Source of the DNA: Pseudomonadota bacterium
GTDB taxonomy: Bacteria > Pseudomonadota > Alphaproteobacteria > Rhizobiales > Beijerinckiaceae
Direction: 5' to 3'
Length of the DNA: 6,563 bases
Assembly (NCBI GenBank): GCA_023450615.1
Contig: JAEXGT010000023.1
Coordinates: 1-6,563, forward strand
A program made the translations under genes and the position numbers. Positions within the stretch are counted from its first letter, which is position 1, and each line of letters starts with the position of its first letter. Under the pieces are notes generated by a model, which was not told the DNA's origin, ran no database searches, and worked only from the letters and a program-made list of their open reading frames with translations. Positions 1-6,220 of the stretch are shown one piece after another.

Positions 1-931
<931 letters not shown>

Positions 932-952
932 CGGATCAGGTTCTGCCCCAGA

Positions 953-988
953 GGGAGATGAAGCACGGGAAAGGCTGAGACATCTCCC
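953..988 (-). promoter_or_regulatory. Inverted repeat (possible RNA hairpin) in the ftsH 5' leader
   Basis: On the minus strand GGGAGATG (988-981) is followed 20 nt later by its exact complement CATCTCCC (960-953). In the predicted ftsH transcript this forms an 8-bp stem starting about 9 nt from the proposed transcription start and ending 21 nt before the ATG. It is not followed by a T tract, so it is not an intrinsic terminator. A role in translation or mRNA stability is inference. Confidence 0.4.
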
Positions 989-1003
989 CGCACGGCTAAA
1001 CTC

Positions 1004-1032
1004 AATGTAGGCACACCATTCTCCCTTGCCAA
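1004..1032 (-). promoter_or_regulatory. Candidate ftsH promoter (TTGGCA - 17 bp - TACATT)
   Basis: Read on the minus strand, a -35-like TTGGCA (1027-1032) and a -10-like TACATT (1004-1009) are separated by exactly 17 bp. Transcription would start near 997 and leave a leader of about 66 nt before the ftsH ATG. The same stretch also reads as CTTGG...CCTACATT, loosely resembling heat-shock (RpoH) promoters, which commonly drive ftsH in proteobacteria. The sigma assignment is inference. A 15-bp dyad overlaps the -35 element. Confidence 0.5.
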
Positions 1033-1036
1033 GGGA
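1022..1036. repeat. Perfect 15-bp dyad overlapping the ftsH -35 element
   Basis: TCCCTTG and CAAGGGA are perfect 7-bp inverted arms around a single central C. The dyad covers the proposed -35 hexamer (1027-1032) of ftsH, an operator-like position. No specific regulator can be named from the sequence. The short loop makes it a DNA dyad rather than an RNA hairpin. Confidence 0.5.
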
Positions 1037-1090
1037 ATGCGGCGCGTGTGGGGCACCATCTAAACGTCTTGGCTAAGAGAATTGGCTAAC

Positions 1091-1136
1091 GCATCGTCCT
1101 CATAAGTGGATTCCACTTTTGGGATCAATACGATGC
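1091..1136. repeat. 46-bp nested palindromic intergenic element
   Basis: Outer arms GCATCGT (1091-1097) and ACGATGC (1130-1136) are perfect inverted repeats. They enclose a second perfect dyad, AAGTGGA-T-TCCACTT (1104-1118). The nested layout, the non-coding position and the AAAAGTGG...CCACTT core resemble, from memory, short palindromic elements dispersed through rhizobial intergenic regions (RIME/REP-like). Only one copy is in the window, so repeat status is inferred. A promoter-like TTGATC - 17 bp - TTATGA (minus strand, 1100-1128) spans the inner palindrome. Confidence 0.55.
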
Positions 1137-1164
1137 TTCGCCGTATGAAGGATCCCGTCGTACG

Positions 1165-1184
1165 AAAAACCGGGCCCGCTTTTT
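1165..1184 (-). terminator. Weak possible terminator downstream of tilS
   Basis: About 20 nt beyond the tilS stop the minus strand reads a run of five A, a GC-rich near-palindrome (GCGGGCCCGG) and a run of five T. The A and T runs can pair and the GC core can close a small loop. One mismatch interrupts the stem and the loop is tight. GTAC sequences on both sides could extend it. This is far weaker than the other two terminators in the window. Confidence 0.35.
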
Positions 1185-1205
1185 GCTGTACGTCCGCCCG
1201 CCGCG

Positions 1206-2219
1206 CTACCGGCCCCGCAAGCGGGGCGGTTCCGGCCCGATCACCAGCCGCCCGGCCCGGTCGAGATGGAGAAGAGCCCCCGCGATCGTCAGGCGCAGCC
1301 CCTCCCCCGCCCCAATAGCCGCCCGCAGACGCTCCAGGCAGGTTTCGAGCCGGTGGAGACGGCCATTCTCGAAGCCCGCCCGGTCCAGGGCCTGCTCCAG
1401 AATCCTCAGAGAGATTTCGAAGGGCTCCTCAGTGAGGCAGGCGGGGCGAAAGGCGAAACCACCCTCTCCCGCCTCGGGCTTTGCTGCTTCCAGGGCCTGA
1501 CGGGCCTTGATGTCGAGCGCCTCATCGGCCTGGGCGGCCCGCTCGGCCAGACGCGCCAGCCGGTTGGCGGTGAGACCCTCCTGCGCGAGGCGCGGCATCA
1601 ACCCGCGCCAGCGGACCCTGGCGAAGCGCTCATCCGCATTGGACGGGTCGGTGACGAAAGCCCAGCCGTTTTGCCGGCACAATTCGAGAAGCGCCGATTT
1701 CGGCCAGTCGAGAAGCGGCCTTGCATGGACGATCCCGTCCCGGTCCCGCTCCCGACGCATGCCGGCCAAGCCTTTCAGGCCCGATCCCTTGGCAAGGCGC
1801 ATCAGGACCGTCTCGGCCTGATCGTCCCGGGTATGGGCGGTGACGAGGTGAGAGGCTCCCGCCTCACGGGCCAGCTGAACGAGCAGGCCGTAGCGCGCCT
1901 CCCGCGCTGCTTCCTGAAGCCCGGCTCCAGGCTTTTCGCCTGTCCAGACAAGGATACGGTGGGGAAAGCCCAGGGCAGCCGCCTCCCGGGCCACGAAGGC
2001 TGCCTCTTCCGCAGCCTCGGGGCGCAGGCCGTGATCCACGGTGGCGACAAGGACGGGAGGGCGATGAGCAGGCGCCCAGCGGGCGAGAAGGTGCATCATG
2101 GCCATGGAATCGGGGCCACCCGAGACGGCGGCCACGAGGCCCGTGGCATGGTTCAACCGGGAAAAGAGAAGCTCCGGATCGTCGGTCCGGAGCGGAGCGT
2201 CAGGCGAAGGAGCTGCCAC
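1206..2219 (-). CDS. tilS: tRNA(Ile)-lysidine synthetase TilS
   Basis: TilS uses ATP and lysine to convert cytidine 34 of the tRNA-Ile CAU anticodon to lysidine, so that it reads AUA codons and is charged with isoleucine. It is a cytosolic N-type ATP pyrophosphatase. The PP-loop SGGPDSMA lies at residues 33-40. VDHGLRPEA, HTRDDQAETVL with GSGLKGLAGM, RPLLDW and VTDPSNAD follow in the family order. At 337 residues it is shorter than the roughly 430-residue E. coli enzyme, so the C-terminal tRNA-binding part is reduced, as in other compact TilS proteins. The start is a GTG; no ATG lies between it and the in-frame cpoB stop ten codons upstream, and no strong ribosome site is visible. The 27-bp gap to cpoB suggests co-transcription with it. 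Confidence 0.95.
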   Translation of the reverse strand: MAAPSPDAPLRTDDPELLFSRLNHATGLVAAVSGGPDSMAMMHLLARWAPAHRPPVLVATVDHGLRPEAAEEAAFVAREAAALGFPHRILVWTGEKPGAGLQEAAREARYGLLVQLAREAGASHLVTAHTRDDQAETVLMRLAKGSGLKGLAGMRRERDRDGIVHARPLLDWPKSALLELCRQNGWAFVTDPSNADERFARVRWRGLMPRLAQEGLTANRLARLAERAAQADEALDIKARQALEAAKPEAGEGGFAFRPACLTEEPFEISLRILEQALDRAGFENGRLHRLETCLERLRAAIGAGEGLRLTIAGALLHLDRAGRLVIGPEPPRLRGR

Positions 2220-2246
2220 GATCGGGGTGCTCGACTGTCGGCCTGG

Positions 2247-3149
2247 TCAAATACATTTGTTGCGCTTCTGCTCGCGCTCCGAAGCCTGGCGCACGCTGGC
2301 GGAGGCCTGCGGATACTTGCGGTCGAGCTCGGCGAAGACGGCGCAGGCGCGGTCGCGGGCGCCCAGGCTGTTGAGGGACACGCCGAGGCGCAGCATCGCG
2401 TCCGGGGCCTTGGCTGCGGTCGGATGATCGGCGGAAATGTTCAGGAACTGCTCGGCGGCCTCCCGGTGGCGTCCGCGCTGGAGATAGGTTTCGCCCAGCC
2501 AGAATGTGGCCTCGGGCACCAACTGGTCGCGCGGGTTGGACTGAAGGAAACGGCGGAAGCCCATCTCGGCCTGATCGTAATCCTTCTGCGTGAAGGAGGC
2601 GTAGGCCGCGTCGAAATCTGCCCTCGGATTACCGGTGCCGGTGGCCGCCACGCTGGGGCCGGGCCGGGGCTGGATCGCGCCCTGCGGCATGGCCATGCCG
2701 TTGCCGGGGCCGATCTGCCCCTCCTCTTCGATCAGGTCGCCGATTCCAGCGAACTGCTCCGCCTCGGCCAGGGGCGGCGAGGCAGGCGTGGAGCCCAGCG
2801 GGCGCGGAGCGCCCGGGGCATTGGGATCCTGGGAGGGATCGTAGACATCGCTGCGCCGCTGCGGCGCCGCCTGAGGTTGGGCCGGACGCGGAGCAGGCGT
2901 AGCCGAGGGCTTAGAGCCACCACGGCCTGAATTTTCCTGGAAGCGGAACTCCACATCCTCCTGGAACTTGCGGAGCTGGTCCTTGAGCTGGCGGTTCTCG
3001 AACTGGAGCTGCTCGAGCTGGCCGGACATCTGCCGCATCTGGTTCTCGAGGCGGTTGAGACGCACGATGGCGTCAGCTGCATCCTGCGCGGCGGCAGGGG
3101 CGGCCAAGGTAAGGCTAAGAACGAAAAAACATAAGAAACGTCGAAACAT
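2247..3149 (-). CDS. cpoB: Cell division coordinator CpoB (tol-pal system protein YbgF)
   Basis: CpoB/YbgF is a periplasmic partner of TolA that, in E. coli, links peptidoglycan synthesis by PBP1B to outer-membrane constriction. The 300-residue product has a clear signal peptide: basic MFRR, a hydrophobic core at 5-18, then an APAAAQ cleavage region near 18-22. A charged coiled coil (about 28-72) follows, then a low-complexity Pro/Ala/Gln linker (about 78-175), and TPR-like helices (about 178-296) with the family pattern PRADFDAAY...KDYDQAEMGF...FWLGETYLQRG. The trimerising coiled coil plus C-terminal TPR layout is diagnostic. The frame stays open upstream to an ATG at 3239. I reject that start because it would bury the signal peptide and translate a strong terminator hairpin at 3196-3228. 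The ribosome site before 3149 is weak. It sits between pal and tilS, the conserved alphaproteobacterial order. Confidence 0.92.
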   Translation of the reverse strand: MFRRFLCFFVLSLTLAAPAAAQDAADAIVRLNRLENQMRQMSGQLEQLQFENRQLKDQLRKFQEDVEFRFQENSGRGGSKPSATPAPRPAQPQAAPQRRSDVYDPSQDPNAPGAPRPLGSTPASPPLAEAEQFAGIGDLIEEEGQIGPGNGMAMPQGAIQPRPGPSVAATGTGNPRADFDAAYASFTQKDYDQAEMGFRRFLQSNPRDQLVPEATFWLGETYLQRGRHREAAEQFLNISADHPTAAKAPDAMLRLGVSLNSLGARDRACAVFAELDRKYPQASASVRQASEREQKRNKCI

Positions 3150-3193
3150 GCTGGATACCGTAAGAGGTCTTTGAGCGACCGTGCCGATAACAC

Positions 3194-3228
3194 AAAAGCG
3201 CCGCCACGGCGATAATGTGGCGGCGCTT
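3194..3228 (-). terminator. Intrinsic terminator between pal and cpoB
   Basis: A perfect 12-bp GC-rich stem (AAGCGCCGCCAC at 3196-3207 with GTGGCGGCGCTT at 3217-3228) closes a 9-nt loop. On the minus strand it is followed by TTTT and then GTGTTAT, starting 30 bp after the pal stop. This is the strongest hairpin in the window and should end, or at least attenuate, pal transcripts before cpoB. Confidence 0.8.
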
Positions 3229-3258
3229 CTGAGTTTCACATTTCAGTGCCCTGATGGC

Positions 3259-3753
3259 TTAGGCGCCGGCTCCGCCACCGAGCACAGTGACCGCGCGGCG
3301 GTTCTGCGACCAGCAGGAGATGTCGTTGCAGACGGCGACCGGACGCTCCTTACCGTAGGAAACCACGCGGAAGCGGTTGGCCGGGATGCCGCGCGAGATC
3401 AGGTAGTCACGCACGGTCTGGGCACGGCGGGCGGAGAGCGAGAAGTTGTACTCGCGGGTGCCGCGCTCGTCTGCATGGCCTTCAAGGATGAAGGTGTAGT
3501 TCGGATAGCGCTGCAGCCACTGGGCCTGCTTGTCGAGGGTCGCCACGGCCGTGGGGGTGAGATCGGTCGAATCGGTCTCGAAGAACACGCGGTCGCCCAC
3601 GTTCACCACGAAGTCCTGGGCGCTGCCGGGAGTCGCGGCGCCGCCGGGGCCGAAACCGCCGTCGGCCATGCCGTCTTTATTGGAAGAACAGGCTGCCGCG
3701 CCGAGGGCGAGGACCATGGCAGCAGCGAATTTGACGGCGCGAAGCGACATCAT
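3259..3753 (-). CDS. pal: Peptidoglycan-associated lipoprotein Pal
   Basis: Pal is the outer-membrane lipoprotein of the Tol-Pal complex. It binds peptidoglycan and TolB and tethers the outer membrane to the wall, notably at the division site. The 164-residue product has a lipoprotein signal (residues 1-21) ending in GAAAC, so Cys22 is the predicted lipidation site. A Gly/Ala-rich spacer (about 28-48) and an OmpA-like domain (about 50-158) follow. The domain contains FFETDSTDL, the EGHADERG motif and the NFSLSARRA helix. Asp95 and Arg110, 15 residues apart, match the diaminopimelate-binding pair of OmpA-like domains. Two cysteines (142, 147) in the last strand region could form a disulfide. 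The ATG at 3751-3753 is chosen because AAGGAG (3762-3767) lies 8 nt upstream. A TTG at 3757-3759 would be only 2 nt from it, and the ATG at 3748-3750 is a less likely alternative. Confidence 0.95.
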   Translation of the reverse strand: MMSLRAVKFAAAMVLALGAAACSSNKDGMADGGFGPGGAATPGSAQDFVVNVGDRVFFETDSTDLTPTAVATLDKQAQWLQRYPNYTFILEGHADERGTREYNFSLSARRAQTVRDYLISRGIPANRFRVVSYGKERPVAVCNDISCWSQNRRAVTVLGGGAGA

Positions 3754-3761
3754 TGGCAATA

Positions 3762-3767
3762 CTCCTT
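3762..3767 (-). promoter_or_regulatory. Strong ribosome binding site of pal
   Basis: The minus strand reads AAGGAG with an 8-nt spacer to the ATG at 3753. It is one of the two best Shine-Dalgarno sequences in the window, in keeping with an abundant lipoprotein. It fixes the pal start against the TTG located 6 bases further upstream. Confidence 0.85.
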
Positions 3768-3811
3768 ACACACACACGTTTGCCGAACGTTGTGTCGGTT
3801 ATATCGGGCTG

Positions 3812-3903
3812 ATGGTTAAGGGAGGGTTCCGTCAACCTTAAACAGAACTGCCGGGATTAAGGTGAATTATGGCCAAGTTGTGGAAGTTGCGCTTAAGGTT
3901 AAC
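3812..3903. promoter_or_regulatory. Divergent pal / PLD control region with repeated TTAAGG / TTAACC motifs
   Basis: The 224-bp gap between the two divergent genes contains four related AT-rich motifs in otherwise GC-rich DNA: ATGGTTAA (3812-3819), AACCTTAA (3834-3841), TTAAGGTG (3857-3864) and TTAAGGTTAAC (3893-3903). The second and fourth are exact 8-bp inverted copies. On the minus strand the first reads TTAACCAT, the half-site form bound by the cell-cycle regulator CtrA in alphaproteobacteria. No canonical TTAA-N7-TTAA site is present, so CtrA binding is inference. No convincing -35/-10 pair could be assigned in either direction. Confidence 0.4.
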
Positions 3904-3977
3904 GGGATGTGTAGAAGGATTTTCGTCCTCCGCGGTTCTCTCTGAGGCCGAATCCCCGTCTTGAGCGTTGAGAGGTC

Positions 3978-5486
3978 ATGAATCTCATGACGAACCAGCC
4001 CGGATTATCGGTTCACCCCTATCGCGCGGCCTTGGACGAGCTCCGCATGGAGCGTGCCTTCTCGCGCATCGCCGACAGCGACCTGCGTCTGGGCAACGCC
4101 ATCCGGCTGCTCAAGGATTCCAAGGAAAACTACCCGGCTTGGCTCAAGGCGATCCGCTCCGCCAAGCGCGTCATCCACTTCGAGAACTTCATCATCGCCA
4201 ATGACGAGACCGGCCGCATGTTCGCGGAAGCGCTCATGGAGCGCGCGCGGGCGGGGGTGAAGGTGCGCGTGCTCTACGATTGGCTGGGCTCGTCCTTCCG
4301 AGCCCTGCCCGCCTTCTGGCGGCGGTTGCGCGAAGCGGGCGTGGAAGCGCGGGTCTTCAACCCGCCGCGCCTGACGGACCCATTCTGGATCCGCCGCAAT
4401 CACCGCAAGCTCATCACGGTGGACGGGCGCATCGGCTTCGTCTCGGGCCTGTGTATCTCCGACAGCTGGGAAGGCGGCAAGGAATCCGAGCCCTGGCGCG
4501 ACACGGGCATTGCGGTGGAAGGCCCGATGGTGGCCGATCTCGATGCGGCCTTCGCCGAAAGCTGGGTGCTTGCAGGCATGCGCCCGATTCCGAAAGCCCA
4601 GCTCCGGCATGCCGATGAGATTCCGCATGCGGGCAACATGGCCGCGCGGCTCATCAGCGGCGAGCCGGGCATGTTTCGCACCTATCGCGTCGACCAGTTC
4701 ATCGCCGCCACCGCGCAGCGCAACCTCTGGCTGACCGACGCCTATTTCGTCGCCACCACATCCTATGTGCAGGCGCTTGGCGAAGCGGCGCGGGACGGCG
4801 TGGATGTGCGCCTCCTCGTGCCGGGATCGAGCGACGTGCCCGCGTTGCAACCCATCGTGCGTGCGGGCTACCGCTCCCTCATCGAAGCGGGCATCCGGGT
4901 CTATGAGTGGAACGGCTCGATGCTGCACGCCAAGACCGCCGTGGTGGACGGGCGCTGGGCGCGGGTGGGCTCCACCAACCTCAACTTCGCGAGTTGGGCC
5001 ACCAACTGGGAGCTCGACGTGATCGTCGAGGATACGGGCTTCGCGGAGGCGATGGAGGCGATGTATCTGGAGGATCTCGCCAATGCCACCGAGATCGTGC
5101 CCGGCTGGCAATCCCGCCGCAAACGCGCGAGGAAAATGCGCTCCAAGCGTGGCCAGCGCCTGAAGCGCGGCGGCGTGCGCAGGCTTGCCGCCGGTGCGCT
5201 CGCCCTGTCGAACAGCATCGGCAAGGCCATGAGCTCGCGCTCGCTCACGGCGACCGAAACCAGCAGCATCGCCATCATCGGCTTCGTGCTTCTGGCGCTG
5301 GCCGTGCTGATCACCTTCGTTCCCGCGATCATCGTCTCGCCGGTGGTGATCGGCCTCGTCTGGTTCGCGCTCGCTCTCCTCATCCGCGCCTTCCGCCTGA
5401 AGCGGCGCGTGCGCAACAGGCGCCGCAAGATGGCGATCCGCCGCCGTTTGAGCAAAATCAAGGAAGGCGCCTCGGCTGGGAAATAA
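3978..5486 (+). CDS. Phospholipase D family protein (cardiolipin synthase-like) with C-terminal membrane hairpin
   Basis: This is a two-HKD phospholipase D superfamily enzyme of 502 residues. The first catalytic motif is HRKLITVD (His142, Lys144, Asp149). The second is HAKTAVVD (His317, Lys319, Asp324), followed by GSTNLN. Both are intact, so activity is expected. Bacterial enzymes of this layout usually make cardiolipin by phosphatidyl transfer, but the substrate cannot be read from sequence. There is no signal peptide and no N-terminal membrane helix pair. Instead a very basic stretch (about 379-405) precedes two hydrophobic segments (about 430-449 and 451-470) and a basic tail (about 471-496). 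Positive charge on both sides suggests the catalytic part and both ends are cytoplasmic. ATG 3978 has AGAGGT only 1 nt away, so the ATG at 3987 is a plausible alternative. The gene is divergent from pal and 71 bp upstream of the HdeD gene, probably in one operon. Confidence 0.88.
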   Translation: MNLMTNQPGLSVHPYRAALDELRMERAFSRIADSDLRLGNAIRLLKDSKENYPAWLKAIRSAKRVIHFENFIIANDETGRMFAEALMERARAGVKVRVLYDWLGSSFRALPAFWRRLREAGVEARVFNPPRLTDPFWIRRNHRKLITVDGRIGFVSGLCISDSWEGGKESEPWRDTGIAVEGPMVADLDAAFAESWVLAGMRPIPKAQLRHADEIPHAGNMAARLISGEPGMFRTYRVDQFIAATAQRNLWLTDAYFVATTSYVQALGEAARDGVDVRLLVPGSSDVPALQPIVRAGYRSLIEAGIRVYEWNGSMLHAKTAVVDGRWARVGSTNLNFASWATNWELDVIVEDTGFAEAMEAMYLEDLANATEIVPGWQSRRKRARKMRSKRGQRLKRGGVRRLAAGALALSNSIGKAMSSRSLTATETSSIAIIGFVLLALAVLITFVPAIIVSPVVIGLVWFALALLIRAFRLKRRVRNRRRKMAIRRRLSKIKEGASAGK

Positions 5487-5545
5487 AAGCAACCGATGCC
5501 CCGGCTCCGGCATTGATAGGATGATTTCCATCCAGGGGCTGATCG

Positions 5546-5551
5546 AAGGAG
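5546..5551 (+). promoter_or_regulatory. Ribosome binding site of the HdeD-family gene
   Basis: AAGGAG with a 6-nt spacer precedes the ATG at 5558. This consensus site fixes the start, and no promoter-like pair stands out in the 71-bp gap, which favours co-transcription with the upstream phospholipase D gene. Confidence 0.8.
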
Positions 5552-5557
5552 ACGACG

Positions 5558-6178
5558 ATGGTTGCCGGTAGCTCCACCCCCTCTCAGCAAGATCCTCTCT
5601 ATCGCGCAGGGTCCATGAGCGCGCTTCTCGCGCGCAACTGGTGGGCCGTGGCGCTCCGCGGCGTTTTCGCCATCATCTTCTCGCTCATCGCCTTCTTCTG
5701 GCCGGGGGCGACGCTTCTGTCCTTCGTGCTGTTCTTCTCGGCCTATATGCTGGTCGATGGCGTGTTCGGCATCGTGTCCGGCATTCGCGCCGCCTCGCGC
5801 CATGAGCGCTGGGGCCTTCTGATCCTGGAGGGCGTTCTCGACATCCTCGTCGGCATCATCGCCTTCATCATGCCAGGCCTGACGCTGGTGTTCTTCGTCA
5901 CGCTTCTCGCCGTCTGGTCGTTGATCACCGGCGTGCTGATGATCGTTGCCGCCTTCAAGCTCAATCCGGAATTCGGACGCGGCTGGCTGATCCTCAGCGG
6001 GGTCGTCTCGGTTCTGTTCGGCGTGGCGCTCCTGATCGCGCCGCTGATCGGCGCCGTGGTGCTCACCTGGTGGCTCGGCGCCTATGCACTGGTCTTCGGC
6101 GTTGCGCTGATCGCCCTCGCGTTCAAGCTGCGCAGCCGTAAGGATGACATCACCGGCAGCGCCTCCCTGCGCGCTTGA
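5558..6178 (+). CDS. HdeD / DUF308 family six-helix inner-membrane protein
   Basis: The 206-residue product is almost wholly hydrophobic, with six predicted membrane helices at about 28-48, 51-72, 84-106, 108-133, 141-163 and 165-189. They form three repeated helical hairpins. Each turns at a proline-containing segment (FFWPGATLLS, IMPGLTLVFF, IAPLIGAVVL) and is preceded by a short polar link such as RHERWG or NPEFGRG. This internal threefold pattern and length are typical of the HdeD/DUF308 family. The namesake, E. coli HdeD, belongs to an acid-resistance locus, but the molecular activity of the family is not established and acid resistance should not be assumed here. The N-terminus (1-20) is polar and the C-terminus (190-206) is charged, both probably cytoplasmic. 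The gene follows the phospholipase D gene by 71 bp and ends just before a strong terminator. Confidence 0.88.
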   Translation: MVAGSSTPSQQDPLYRAGSMSALLARNWWAVALRGVFAIIFSLIAFFWPGATLLSFVLFFSAYMLVDGVFGIVSGIRAASRHERWGLLILEGVLDILVGIIAFIMPGLTLVFFVTLLAVWSLITGVLMIVAAFKLNPEFGRGWLILSGVVSVLFGVALLIAPLIGAVVLTWWLGAYALVFGVALIALAFKLRSRKDDITGSASLRA

Positions 6179-6184
6179 ACGAAG

Positions 6185-6220
6185 AAGGGGCGCTGCATCC
6201 AGCGCCCCTTGCTTTCTTTT
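6185..6220. terminator. Bidirectional intrinsic terminator between the HdeD gene and tolB
   Basis: A perfect 11-bp stem (AAGGGGCGCTG at 6185-6195, CAGCGCCCCTT at 6200-6210) closes a 4-nt loop. On the plus strand it is followed by GCTTTCTTTT, ending transcripts of the HdeD gene. On the minus strand it is followed by CTTCGTTC, serving convergent tolB. The plus-strand T run overlaps the tolB stop codon. Confidence 0.85.

Noticed and set aside
1266..2930. Plus-strand open frame of 554 codons opposite tilS and cpoB
   Set aside because: It is antisense to two well-supported genes, crosses their boundary, and its translation shows no family motifs. Long antisense frames are common in GC-rich coding DNA.
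3150..3239. Upstream extension of cpoB to an ATG at 3239
   Set aside because: The extra 30 residues would precede a textbook signal peptide and be encoded across the strong terminator hairpin at 3196-3228.
3754..3759. TTG start of pal at 3757-3759
   Set aside because: It is only 2 nt from AAGGAG, whereas the ATG at 3753 has an 8-nt spacer and leaves a normal lipoprotein signal.
3887..3915. TTGCGC-N17-TGTAGA as a promoter for the phospholipase D gene
   Set aside because: Spacing is right, but both hexamers match consensus at only about half the positions, so it is no better than chance.
4005..5531. Minus-strand open frame of 508 codons opposite the phospholipase D gene
   Set aside because: The plus strand encodes two intact HKD motifs here. 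The antisense product is a His/Arg/Ala-rich composition artefact without recognisable domains.
5519..5533. Small hairpin GGATG-ATTTC-CATCC before the HdeD-family gene
   Set aside because: Only 5 bp of stem and no T tract follow. It is not a terminator and is too short to call a regulatory element.
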